Below are positions 51,500 to 61,113 of a stretch of DNA of 64,000 nt, one piece after another; the first letter of the stretch is position 1, and each line of letters starts with the position of its first letter. Location: contig NC_068971.1 of assembly GCF_016808095.1 (NCBI RefSeq), positions 19,704,501 to 19,768,500 on the forward strand, in the 5' to 3' direction. The DNA is from Vigna angularis. Taxonomy: Eukaryota > Streptophyta > Magnoliopsida > Fabales > Fabaceae. The position numbers and the translations under genes are program-made. The notes under the pieces are model-generated. The model ran no database searches, was not told the origin of the DNA, and saw only the letters and a program-made list of their open reading frames with translations.

Positions 51500-52657
51500 A
51501 CATTCAAAACTCCATTTCTTCTAAGATGATCGATTATCTCATCTAATAATCAACTATTCCAGAGAAATTTCAAATAAAGAATGATCTTTGACTGAAATAA
51601 TCGATTATCAGACAAGATAATCGATTATTCTAGAGAGATTTCAAGTCAAGAAGGAACTCTAACTAAGATAATTGATTATCAAGTAGGATAGTCGATTATC
51701 CTAGAGAGTCTTGAAGATCAAACAAGTTGCTAATTGAGATAATCAATTATCCAGCCTGACAATTGATTATCTATATTAGTTTTTGACAATAAACCTCAAA
51801 TTTTGATCTATATAAAATTTAAACCCATTCAAAAGAGAAAATTAGTAACCTTGACATTGTATTTGATTAAGGAACCTGTTTATAACTTAAATTTGTGTTA
51901 CCAATGAGGAACATTGATGTCTTGAAGTTGAAGTGATTTTGATGATGATACTCTTGAAAACTTGAAGAATCTATATTATCAATGTTAAGCAATCATTGTA
52001 TAGGAATCATTTTTCAATTATAAAAACACTTAGAAGTTTCATAAACTAGTGAATCTTTACGGCAATAATCGATTATCAAAGGGGATATTCAATTGTCACA
52101 AGCTAAAACAGAAAAGGGTTGCTCGCAGCAATAATCGATTATCATAGGGGATAATCGATTATCACTGCTTGGTTTGATATTGTCCAAGGTTCAACAATAA
52201 TCAATTATCACTAAAGATAATCGATTATTACTTATGGTAATCGATTATCACTGGCAGTTGGGAGCAAGGTTTTCATTTTTTGGCCCCTGGCCTATATATA
52301 CACCTTTCCTAAACCTTTAGAAGGTTAACTACACTACTTGAGAGCACACATAAGTTCTGAGGAAGTTCTCTAAGTTTAAGTGAGTTTTTTTTTGTAATCT
52401 AAAACTAAATTATAGTGAAAAGGTTAATCACTCTTTATAGTGATTAAAGACTGGACGTAGAATCTATTGATTCGAATTAGGATAAAAATCCATTTGTGTG
52501 ATTTTCTTTATCTTTATACTTTTTTCTTATAAACTGTTCGATAAAAGTTGCGAAAGAAAATCATATTTTTTAAAAGAACCAATTCACCCCTCCCCTCTTG
52601 GTTATTGACTATTTTCATGCTCTCTAAACGTTCCGGTGCGCGATACCAATCTCAACA
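51500..52657 (+). repeat. 5' LTR of a copia element (start uncertain)
   Basis: Ends CAACA directly before the primer-binding site at 52659. It contains a TATA box (ctatatatac, 52290-52299) followed by a leader. Upstream there are about 14 copies or variants of the palindrome GATAATCGATTATC, mostly in pairs 15-25 bp apart (51527-51780 and 52065-52250). The 5' border is an estimate from where the palindromes begin. Confidence 0.6.
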
Positions 52658-52658
52658 A

Positions 52659-52671
52659 TTGGTATCAAAGC
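52659..52671 (+). promoter_or_regulatory. Primer-binding site, initiator tRNA-Met type
   Basis: TTGGTATCAAAGC resembles the TGGTATCAGAGC complement of tRNA-iMet used by copia elements. It lies just behind the LTR end and 32 bp before the gag ATG. Confidence 0.85.
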
Positions 52672-52702
52672 TTGCTTTGATAGTTTTTCAAACTTTACGA
52701 AA

Positions 52703-55122
52703 ATGGCCAATCATAACCAAGTCTATGCTAAGGGTGCTTCCATCAACAAACCACCACTTTTTACCGGTGGTAATTATATGCTTTCTGAAAAGTCAGAATG
52801 CAAATCTTTATGGGGTCTGTTGACAAAGGCATCTAGGAAGGTTTTGAAAATGGCCCTTTTATTACAATGAGAATTGTTAATGGTGTTGAGCAAGAAAAAA
52901 CTTATTTAAATTGGACTGTTGAGGAAAATAGAAGAGCTCAATTTGATATTAAAGCTCGCAATATAATATCATATACTGTTGTACTTGATGAATTACAGAA
53001 TTTTAGTTTGTTAGACAACGCAGGAAATGTGGGAAGTTCTCAGGGTCACTCATGAAGGTAAAGATGACGTGAAATGGGCTAGAAAGAATACATTCAACCA
53101 GGAGTACGATATGTTCAGAATGCAACCTAGAGAAATAATAGGAGACGTGCAAAAACGTTTCACTCACATCGTCAACCATCTCAAAGGATTGGGTAAGACA
53201 TTTGATATTGATGAATTGAATGTTAAAATCTTTTTAGTTTGTTAGACAACGCAGGAAATGTGGGAAGTTCTCAGGGTCACTCATGAAGGTAAAGATTACG
53301 TGAAATGGGCTAGAAAGAATACATTCAACCAGGAGTACGATATGTTCAGAATGCAACCTAGAGAAATAATAGGAGACGTGCAAAAACGTTTCACTCACAT
53401 CGTCAACCATCTCAAAGGATTGGGTAAGACATTTGATATTGATGAATTGAATGTTAAAATCTTAAAGTCTTTGGAGAGGTCTTGGCAACCCAAGGTGATT
53501 GCCATCTTAGAATCTCAAAACCTATCCTAAATGTCCATGGCTATTCATTTGGAAAGCTCCACAAACATGAGCTTGAGCTCAACAGATTGACCGTAGAAGA
53601 AGACCAAGGTAAGAAGAAGACCTTGGCCTTCAAAACCAAAGTCTCCAAAGGAAAAAGTTCAAAAAGGGAAGATGATGATTCTGATGATGAGGAGCACATG
53701 AGCCTCACGATAAAGAGATTTGCTAAGCTTATGAGAGCAAAGGGAAAAAACAATTTCAAAAATGAAAAGAAGCATAGTCATGGGTCCTCATCTAGTATAA
53801 AGTGTTACGGATGTAGAGAAAGAGGACATGTCAAGGCGGATTGTCCGAAAAGCAAAAGAAGCGAAGAAAAGAAAGAAAAGAGGTTTTCGAAGAAGAAGAA
53901 AGCTTATATTGCTTGGGAAGAAAATGAATCTAGCTCATCAAGTTCAAGCGACTCAGATGAGGAAGAAAATTTGTGTTTAATGGCTGACCTTGATGACACT
54001 GCAAGTAAAGTAATTAATTTTAGCTTTGAAACTGGTGAAATTGACTTAGAAAAGACATTTTTTGAATTGTTAAATGAATCTGAGAAATTGGATGCTGCAC
54101 ATGAGAAACTGAAAAGTGAATTTCATGATTTACAACTTAAATATGAAAAAGCGTTAGATAACGAGGTAATTCTAAGAAATAAAATTAGTAATCTAGAATT
54201 GAAGGAGTCTGAATTTGATGTTGTTGTAAATCCTGCTGAATGTTTGTCTTGTAAGAGTCATATGTTTGACATAGATATCCTTGAAAACTTACTTGCTAAA
54301 ACAACTAAATCTACTTCCTATGTAAAAAATGATGTTATGAAGAACACTTTTAAAAACAAAAATGTGCATCAACATAAGAAAAATCAAACTAAAAGAACAT
54401 GTAGAGTTTGGGTTGAAAAAGGTACAACTATGAAAACCAAATTGCATAGTGTTTGTTGCTTCTATTGTATGAATCATGGTCACACCTCTAATAAGTGTAA
54501 TATTAAGCATTTTGGTGTACCAAATGAAAAATATCCTTGGTTAAACTTGTGAAATAATTTTTCATTGATTATACCCAAGGACCCATAATGAGATTGAGGA
54601 CCTAAATTCTTGCTTAACTTGTTTTGTAGGAACCTTCAAAGTCAAAGAAGTCATTGTGGTAACTTGATAGTGGATGCTCAAGACACATGACAAGTGACAA
54701 GAAAAGGTTTGTAAGTTTTGAGAAGAAGAAACAAAGATTTGTTAGATATGGGGATAACAACAAAGGAAGAATCCTTGGAACCAGAAACATCGGAGGAGGA
54801 AGTACATTGACAATCAAAGATGTGCTATATATTGAAGGACTAAAGCACAACCTCCTAAGCATAAGTCAATTATGTGATAAAGGTCTTAAGGTAACCTTTG
54901 AAAGTGATAAATTCACTGTCTATAGTAAAGATTCATCTACCATTGCATTACAAGGTGTTAGGCATAACAATACATATTTGATTGACATTGAAAGTGCATC
55001 TAGTCACAATATAACATGTTTAGTTGCAAAGGAAGAAAATACTTGGCTATAGCATAAAAGAGCTGCACACATACATATGTGATGGACAAATTTATGATCA
55101 CCAAAATATGATGTCACAAACT
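52703..55122 (+). pseudogene. Copia (SIRE-like) gag and protease, interrupted
   Basis: ATG at 52703 opens gag (MANHNQVYAKGASINKPPLF). A frameshift near 52790 moves the reading to TMRIVNGVEQEKTYLNWTVE. After a 231-bp duplication comes WARKNTFNQEYDMFRMQPRE. The frame 53482-54552 carries two CCHC zinc knuckles: CYGCRERGHVKADC (about 53803-53845) and CFYCMNHGHTSNKC (about 54459-54500). The protease active-site LDSGCSRHMTS starts at 54667, one codon behind a TAA stop. The integrase header region (TWLWHKR-like, 55040) is cut at 55122 by the insertion of a gypsy element. Stops and shifts make it inactive; pol lies beyond the insertion or is lost. Confidence 0.85.
53001..53462 (+). repeat. 231-bp direct tandem duplication in copia gag
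   Basis: 53001-53231 and 53232-53462 are almost identical (one visible difference, gatgacgtg versus gattacgtg). The unit is 77 codons long, but an in-frame stop at the joint breaks the protein. Confidence 0.93.
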
Positions 55123-56414
55123 TGTTTTACAATCGGCAAGTATGACCGAATCGTTCAAGTAATAAACTTGGTAAGACCAAGTATCGTTCTCCCAAAGGAC
55201 TCACGGCCTAGTTTAGTTGTGTGGTTTGTTGATTAGCTAAGACTTAAGAACGAAATATTTGGAGTTTAATATGCAAGACAAAAAATAAACATGTATGCAT
55301 GAGTTTTGATCAATGGCAAAAGCAAACGACAAGCACTTTCAATGAAATATATATATGAATATGTTGTTGGGGGTCAATTTCATCTTATCCACTCTCATAT
55401 ATTTTAGGAATTCAACATTCAAATCATCATTGTTAATGCCACTCTCTAAATTACCTTATCAAGAAGGCCTATCCCTAATTACGAGTTCATACGATTCCTA
55501 GCATTCCTAATAATTAGTTCTCTTAGCATAGGAGCTTAACGACAACCAATATAATATTGGGAGTAATTCCCCGGATCTAGACTTCCCCGTACGTTCCCGT
55601 ATCGACAAAATCAATAATCATGCATTGAATGAGTTAAACAAAGGAAGCATTAGGCAAAGAGGAAAAACCCTAACTAATGATGAAAGAAAGCATAAATCTT
55701 AGATTAAGATGCAAACACAAATTCCATATATGAGAGCTTTAAAAGATTACATTGATTCCCCAACAAACATACAAGGTTTAGTTCACCATATTCATGGTGA
55801 ACCTAGATGAACAATAATGAAAGAATGAAGGATAAAACCCTAGAAAGGTGAAGAGGTAGCCTGAGCATCCAAGATCCTCCTTCAAAGGGGTGGAAAAGAG
55901 AGTGTTTGCTTCGTTTTTGCCAAAGATACCAACCCTAAGACATCTAGGTCTTTAAATAGGACATAAAAATAATAGAAAACGGGTCCAGGCCCAAACAGAT
56001 CATAAAATCGCATAAAACTGGCCCAAAACTCGTCTGATTGACTTTTTTCGTATTCTGGTTGACTGGTTGACTTTTCTGGTTGACTGGTTGACTTTTCTAG
56101 TTTCTGGTTGACTTTTCAGCATTCCAATCATTCGGTACTTCAATTCTTCTTTCAAATCATTCAATTAGCCTACAAAATCAAGGGAATCTTGCACAAAACC
56201 ATTAAATTCACTTTCAACTCTCTCCTTCTTCACTTCTTTCACTAAATTCACCTTAAAACCTGCACAAAAACACTGAAATCAAGCATAAACCTGTCCAACT
56301 CTCTTATTTCTGAAAATATGGATAAAAGCATGATTTCAAGCTAGTTTCTAAGTGTAAAGGTTGCTTTTTGTGTCAATTTTAAGCATGAAAATAACAGTTT
56401 TTCAACTGTTATCA
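55123..56414 (-). repeat. 3' LTR of the rearranged gypsy element
   Basis: 1292 bp, TGTTTTAC..TTATCA on the plus strand, related to the LTRs at 417-5293 ('gtaagaccaagtatcgtt', 'aaaggactcacg', 'gtttctaagt'). It is preceded on the minus strand by the tract AAGTTTGGGGTTG, the likely polypurine tract. Confidence 0.82.
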
Positions 56415-58319
56415 CAACCCCAAACTTAGAACTTTGCTTGTCCTCAAGCAAACAAGATGTAACTCAATCTTCAACCAATTCATATGATGGTTCACTCATT
56501 CAAAAATCCTCTTTTTCAAGATAAGTAAAAATTTCAATCAAACTTATGACCAAGAGTTCAATCTAGATGTGCACATGCTTTAGTGTTCACAAAGTCATTT
56601 AAATTCCAACAAATGTTATTTTTCATGAATGATCAATCAATTAAGCATGGATGTTCATGTGCTCATGGAATATTTCCTCACTAGGTAAAGTGTTTCACTC
56701 ACACACAAGTGTATAAGAGGTAATCACTCATTCACTCTACTATCACAATGTCACATGAATCAACTTTGCCTTTCATTTTACCACAATCAAAAACATTCAC
56801 AAGCATGCATCATCACAAGGACTTTTCAATGGCTTATAATGTGGCTGGGCTAACAAGAAAATTGGTTTTTCTGGATCACAAAATCCTTGAGTTAAGAGAA
56901 TCATAACAACACAATTATTCTTATTCTTCCCAACTTGCCTTTGCATTTGCATTGAGCTTTGCTTCTTTTTCTTTTCTTTTTCTTTTTCTTTTTCTTTGCA
57001 TATTCTTACTTTTTTAGCTCTTAGCTCAATGCTTTTCCTTTTTCATGTTTCCCCAACAACCCCAAACTTGAACATTTAACAATACCACAAAAGATCTTCT
57101 ACTTAACTCAAGGTAAAGATTTTCAATCAAGGGTTTTCAGTGTATGTTCAAGGCTAAGGGTTCAAAGGATAGAACAAAGTGTTCTCTTTTAGTGGGCTAA
57201 CTTTATGAATTTGGCCAATAAAAAGGGTTCCAACAAACGACCTTGATCACATGATGCAAAACAAGCAATTGATTCAATCATAGAAAACCTGGGCAAAGTC
57301 ATTCATGCTTTCAAAGTAATAGCATTCAATCATACCAAAAACTCTGGAGCTCAAAACCTCACATATAAGCTCATTCACATTTGACATACACATCCTGCTT
57401 AATTTCACAATCACAATCATGATATCCTGCATTTGTTCACAAAGCTTGTGAATCACCTGTATAAGCATTTTATGTGCACATCTATCTCAACATCAATCAA
57501 TCACTAATCATCATCAAGCATTACTTATCACACAATCACAGTTAATAACAAACCATCATAACAAACCAGGTTTCCAATAGAGTACATCAAACCCTAATCT
57601 AAAACAAAAAATAAATAAGTTTAGAAAACTTAAACCAACAAAAGCATAAGCATATGATAGCATTCATCCGTAAATGCTATCTCAACTCCTCCTCAATCTG
57701 AGCTGTCCTCTATATCCTCCTTCTTCTTGGATCTTATAGTCTTGATTCTTTTTGCCCGATGAGGAGGCCATCCCTGCATCAAACATAATTCACAAAACCA
57801 AAAGATACATTGTTAAGCATTAGTAAACCATAATGAAGAAATCAGCCCCTTCAATGATGCTCTCTCCCAACCCCAAACTTAGATGGAAAACTAGTGAGCA
57901 AGTGAGTGGAAGGGAGATTTTCTAAAGAGGGATGAGGGAAAAGTTGTAGAGAACCTTTGAAAAGGTATGTAGGAGTGTGTGTGCAGAGAAGAGTCTGAAA
58001 AGAGAAACCAAAACACAGCTTTGGGTATAAAAATACCCTAATGGGCTCGGGTTCCGCTAAAGGGTAACCAAAGCCCACTCTGCGATAGTACCGCTCAGCA
58101 GTAATTTGCCGCTCAGCGGCACTTTCGTGATGTGCTCTTCTCCTTCTTTGCTTAACCTAAGTGCCTCCTAGACATGCCCCTCACTGGTTCCCTGCAATTC
58201 AATGTTTAGAATACTTATGTAAACCCTATTATGCAACTAAAATGAAACAAACAAAAACAATCAATCAACTGGGTTGCCTCCCAGGTAGCGCTTGTTTAAC
58301 GTCACGAGCCTGACCCAAA
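56415..58319 (-). other. Non-coding internal zone of the gypsy element
   Basis: No reading frame. It shares phrases with 1732-3540 ('aaactttgcttgtcctcaagc', 'catgaatcaactttgccttt', 'aaggacttttcaa'), so both elements have the same unusual long 3' region. A CTTTTT-rich tract lies at 56960-57000. Confidence 0.65.
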
Positions 58320-58475
58320 ATCCACCAACACCCATCAGTAGGTGTTTCAAACTTACCAACACCCATCAGTAGGTGTTAAAAACTTACCAACACCCGTCAG
58401 TAGGTGTTACACACTTAGCATCCTTCAGTATATGCTATATCCAACTGGCATCCTTCAGTAGATGCTATGTTCAGC
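58320..58475. repeat. Array of five short hairpins
   Basis: Three units AACACC-catcagta-GGTGTT (one with 'cgtcagta'), then two units with AGCAT..ATGCT or GGCATC..GATGCT stems. It lies between two copies of the 'gggttgcctccca' motif (58269 and 58542). Confidence 0.8.
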
Positions 58476-58746
58476 AATATAATGTTCAACAAATTTAAAG
58501 ATTACAAACCAAAGTAAAATTTAAAAGTTCTAAAATCACTGGGTTGCCTCCCAGAAAGCGCTCTTTTAACGTCATTAGCTTGACCCAGTAAAGCTCAAGT
58601 TCCTTCTTTATAGTTGATGTTGTCATCCCACCAACTCCTCAGCTGTTTCCTGTGAACTATTTTGGTCCTTCTAGAATGTGGAGACTCTATCTCTATCATC
58701 TCCTTCTCTTTAAAGCCCTTCACAACCCACAACTTGTATTTGATTC

Positions 58747-60987
58747 TCACAGGTGTACCAAGTTGGGGTCTTCTTTTCTCCCAGTCATCAGGAATTTCTC
58801 CTCCTCTTCCAATCTTTTCTTCCTTGTGTACCTGAAACAACAAACAATGGTTACCTGCAACCTTGAGATTTTATCTTTACAGCTAGTCATGGGTGCATCT
58901 TGAAATGCAGCTTTATAACTAGCTTCTTCCTCCTGTGTTTGCGTCTCATCTTTAAAGACGTCTATAACCACTCTCTCCTCCCTGTCCTGGAGCACCACTA
59001 TACCTTCATTTACATCAATGATAGCTCTGGCCGTTTTCATAAACGGTCTTCCAAGTATGATAGGTATCTTCTCTGTCTCCATCTTCATCACCACAAAGTC
59101 TGCCAAGAACTGAAGTTTGCCAACACAAACTATAATGTCCTCTGCAATCCCACATGCCTCCTTTGAAGATCCATCGGCCATTACTAGATTAACCTTTACA
59201 GGTTTCACATTAACATTGCCGATTTGCTCCAGTAAAGAGTAAGGTATCAAGTTAACACTTGAACCTAAATCAAGAAGAGCTTTCTTCACCCTTCTCTTCC
59301 CTATGGTACAAGGGATAAAAAAACTGACTGGATCTGTTGCTTTAGGAGGGAATGACTCTTTTTTAACAGTTATACAGTCCTTTGCCTCATCATCTCTACG
59401 TCTTTTCTTTGTAGAGATTTCTTCATTAGATTTAGTGTAAATCGTAATCTGTTGTAGAATCTGTTCCCAAGGTGCATCATTATCCACCATTTTGAATAAT
59501 TCTGTGAAGTCCAGTTGTTTCCCTTGATGGATTGGAAAAAGAGAAGTGCTTTTGCTCTCTATTTCTCTTCTCTCTTCTGTATCTAACTCAACTTTCTCAT
59601 CATCAACACTCTCTACCACCTTGCACTCTTCTCTGGGGTTAACCTCAGTATTAGCCCCAAAATTTCTATTTGGCCTTTCTTCCACCTGTTTGGTGATCTG
59701 CCCCATCTGAGTCTCCAAATTTTTTATAGCAGCTTCAGTGCTCTTTTGGGTAGACTCAGTTTTCTGTATGAAATTGTTGAGAGTTTCCTCCATCCTCATG
59801 GACCTTTCATTAAGCATAGATAACTGTTGCCATAAGGTGGGTTGCTGCTGGTTATTATATTGACCAGCTTGCCCAGTTTGCCCTTGACCAATACTTGGGT
59901 GTGGTTTCCACCCCTGATTGTAGCTCCCTTGACGGTACTGATTGGTCATGTAGTTTACATCCTCTACGGCTTCAACTGGAAAGGCACATTGACCATTGAT
60001 ATGGTCGCCTCCACACAATTCGCACAACTGGGTTTGTACCTGTGCAGCAGTTTTCAACTCTTTGGGTAATTGTGCAAGAGTTTTGGTCAGAGTCTCCAGC
60101 TGTTGAGTTAGAATTTTGTTTTGAGCTAGCAGGGCATCATGTGTCTGTAATTGGAGGACTACTTTTTGCATAGGAGCTCCTCTCTCACTGTGTAGCTCAT
60201 TATCACTAGTAGCCATGTTTTCTATAATCTCTGTTGCTTCCTCTGGAGTTTTCCATTTAATATTGCCTCCTGCTGAGGCGTCCAGCATCATCTTGGTTTG
60301 TGAACCAAGCCCTCCAAGGAAAGTTAAGACTACTTCCTGATCTTCAAAGCCATGCGTGGGTGTTTTTGTTAGCAAGCTTTTATATCTGTCCCATGCATGC
60401 CCCAGTGATTCTTCCATGCCCTGCTTAAATGAAGAAATCTCTTGCTTGCCTTTTGTCACCTTAGATTGTGGAAAGTACTTGTTTAAAAATTTTGTGACCA
60501 CTGCTTCCCACTCTGTGAAACTTTCTTCTGGGAAAGAATTCAACCAAAGCTTAGCATTGCCTCCCAATGAGAAAGGAAACAAGCTAAGTTTGATAGCTTC
60601 GTCTGGCACCCCATTAATTTTGACTGTGTTGCAAATCTCATTGACGATAGTGAGGTGCTCATATGGGCTTTCATGAGATAGCCCATTAAATTGGTTGCTT
60701 TTCACCAGTTGAATCAGTGCTGGTTTGACCTCCATATTAGCTGCATTGACTCTAGGTCTAGCTATGCTGTTAAAGTGCTGAGGTCCAGCTATATTGGTGT
60801 AGTCAGCAAGAGTTCTTCTAACATTGTTGTTCTCCATATTTTCTGTGCTATGAACATAACCTTGTGGTGATGATTGTAAGAGAGTTTCTGGAGAAGGGAA
60901 AAGTTCTCTAGATGTTCGGATTCTTCTCCTCCGTCTACTCTCGTCTAGACCTTCAAGCAGAGGTTCTGTTGTATAAGAGGTAATCAC
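58747..60987 (-). CDS. Gag-protease polyprotein of an Athila-like gypsy element
   Basis: A 746-codon open frame. Residues about 130-240 are a retrotransposon gag domain (LFPFSLGGNAKLWLNSFPEE, EWEAVVTKFLNKYFPQSKV, AWDRYKSLLTKTPTHGFEDQ). A zinc-knuckle-like CELCGGDHINGQC lies at 322-334, a coiled coil at about 380-435, and an aspartic protease with LLDLGSSVNLIPYSLLEQ at 571-588 and ILGRPFMKTARAIID at 644-658. The protein would package element RNA and process itself. The frame has no ATG at its 5' edge; the first 6-7 codons come from a duplicated 3' non-coding segment joined at about 60969, so the native start is lost. An internal Met51 (MENNNVRRTL) could serve. Pol is deleted downstream. Confidence 0.85.
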   Translation of the reverse strand: MITSYTTEPLLEGLDESRRRRRIRTSRELFPSPETLLQSSPQGYVHSTENMENNNVRRTLADYTNIAGPQHFNSIARPRVNAANMEVKPALIQLVKSNQFNGLSHESPYEHLTIVNEICNTVKINGVPDEAIKLSLFPFSLGGNAKLWLNSFPEESFTEWEAVVTKFLNKYFPQSKVTKGKQEISSFKQGMEESLGHAWDRYKSLLTKTPTHGFEDQEVVLTFLGGLGSQTKMMLDASAGGNIKWKTPEEATEIIENMATSDNELHSERGAPMQKVVLQLQTHDALLAQNKILTQQLETLTKTLAQLPKELKTAAQVQTQLCELCGGDHINGQCAFPVEAVEDVNYMTNQYRQGSYNQGWKPHPSIGQGQTGQAGQYNNQQQPTLWQQLSMLNERSMRMEETLNNFIQKTESTQKSTEAAIKNLETQMGQITKQVEERPNRNFGANTEVNPREECKVVESVDDEKVELDTEERREIESKSTSLFPIHQGKQLDFTELFKMVDNDAPWEQILQQITIYTKSNEEISTKKRRRDDEAKDCITVKKESFPPKATDPVSFFIPCTIGKRRVKKALLDLGSSVNLIPYSLLEQIGNVNVKPVKVNLVMADGSSKEACGIAEDIIVCVGKLQFLADFVVMKMETEKIPIILGRPFMKTARAIIDVNEGIVVLQDREERVVIDVFKDETQTQEEEASYKAAFQDAPMTSCKDKISRLQVTIVCCFRYTRKKRLEEEEKFLMTGRKEDPNLVHL

Positions 60988-61113
60988 TCATTCACTCTAC
61001 TATCACAATGTCACAGGAAGTTACTTTGTCTTTCATTTAACCATAATCAAATACATTCACAAGCATGCATCATCACAAGGACTTTTCAATGGCTTATAAT
61101 GTGGCTGGGCTAA
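60970..61113 (-). repeat. Duplicate of the 3' non-coding zone fused to gag
   Basis: Matches 56710-56853 closely ('gtataagaggtaatcactca', 'cttttcaatggcttataatg'). The match resumes at 63473-63540 behind the solo LTR. Confidence 0.88.
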
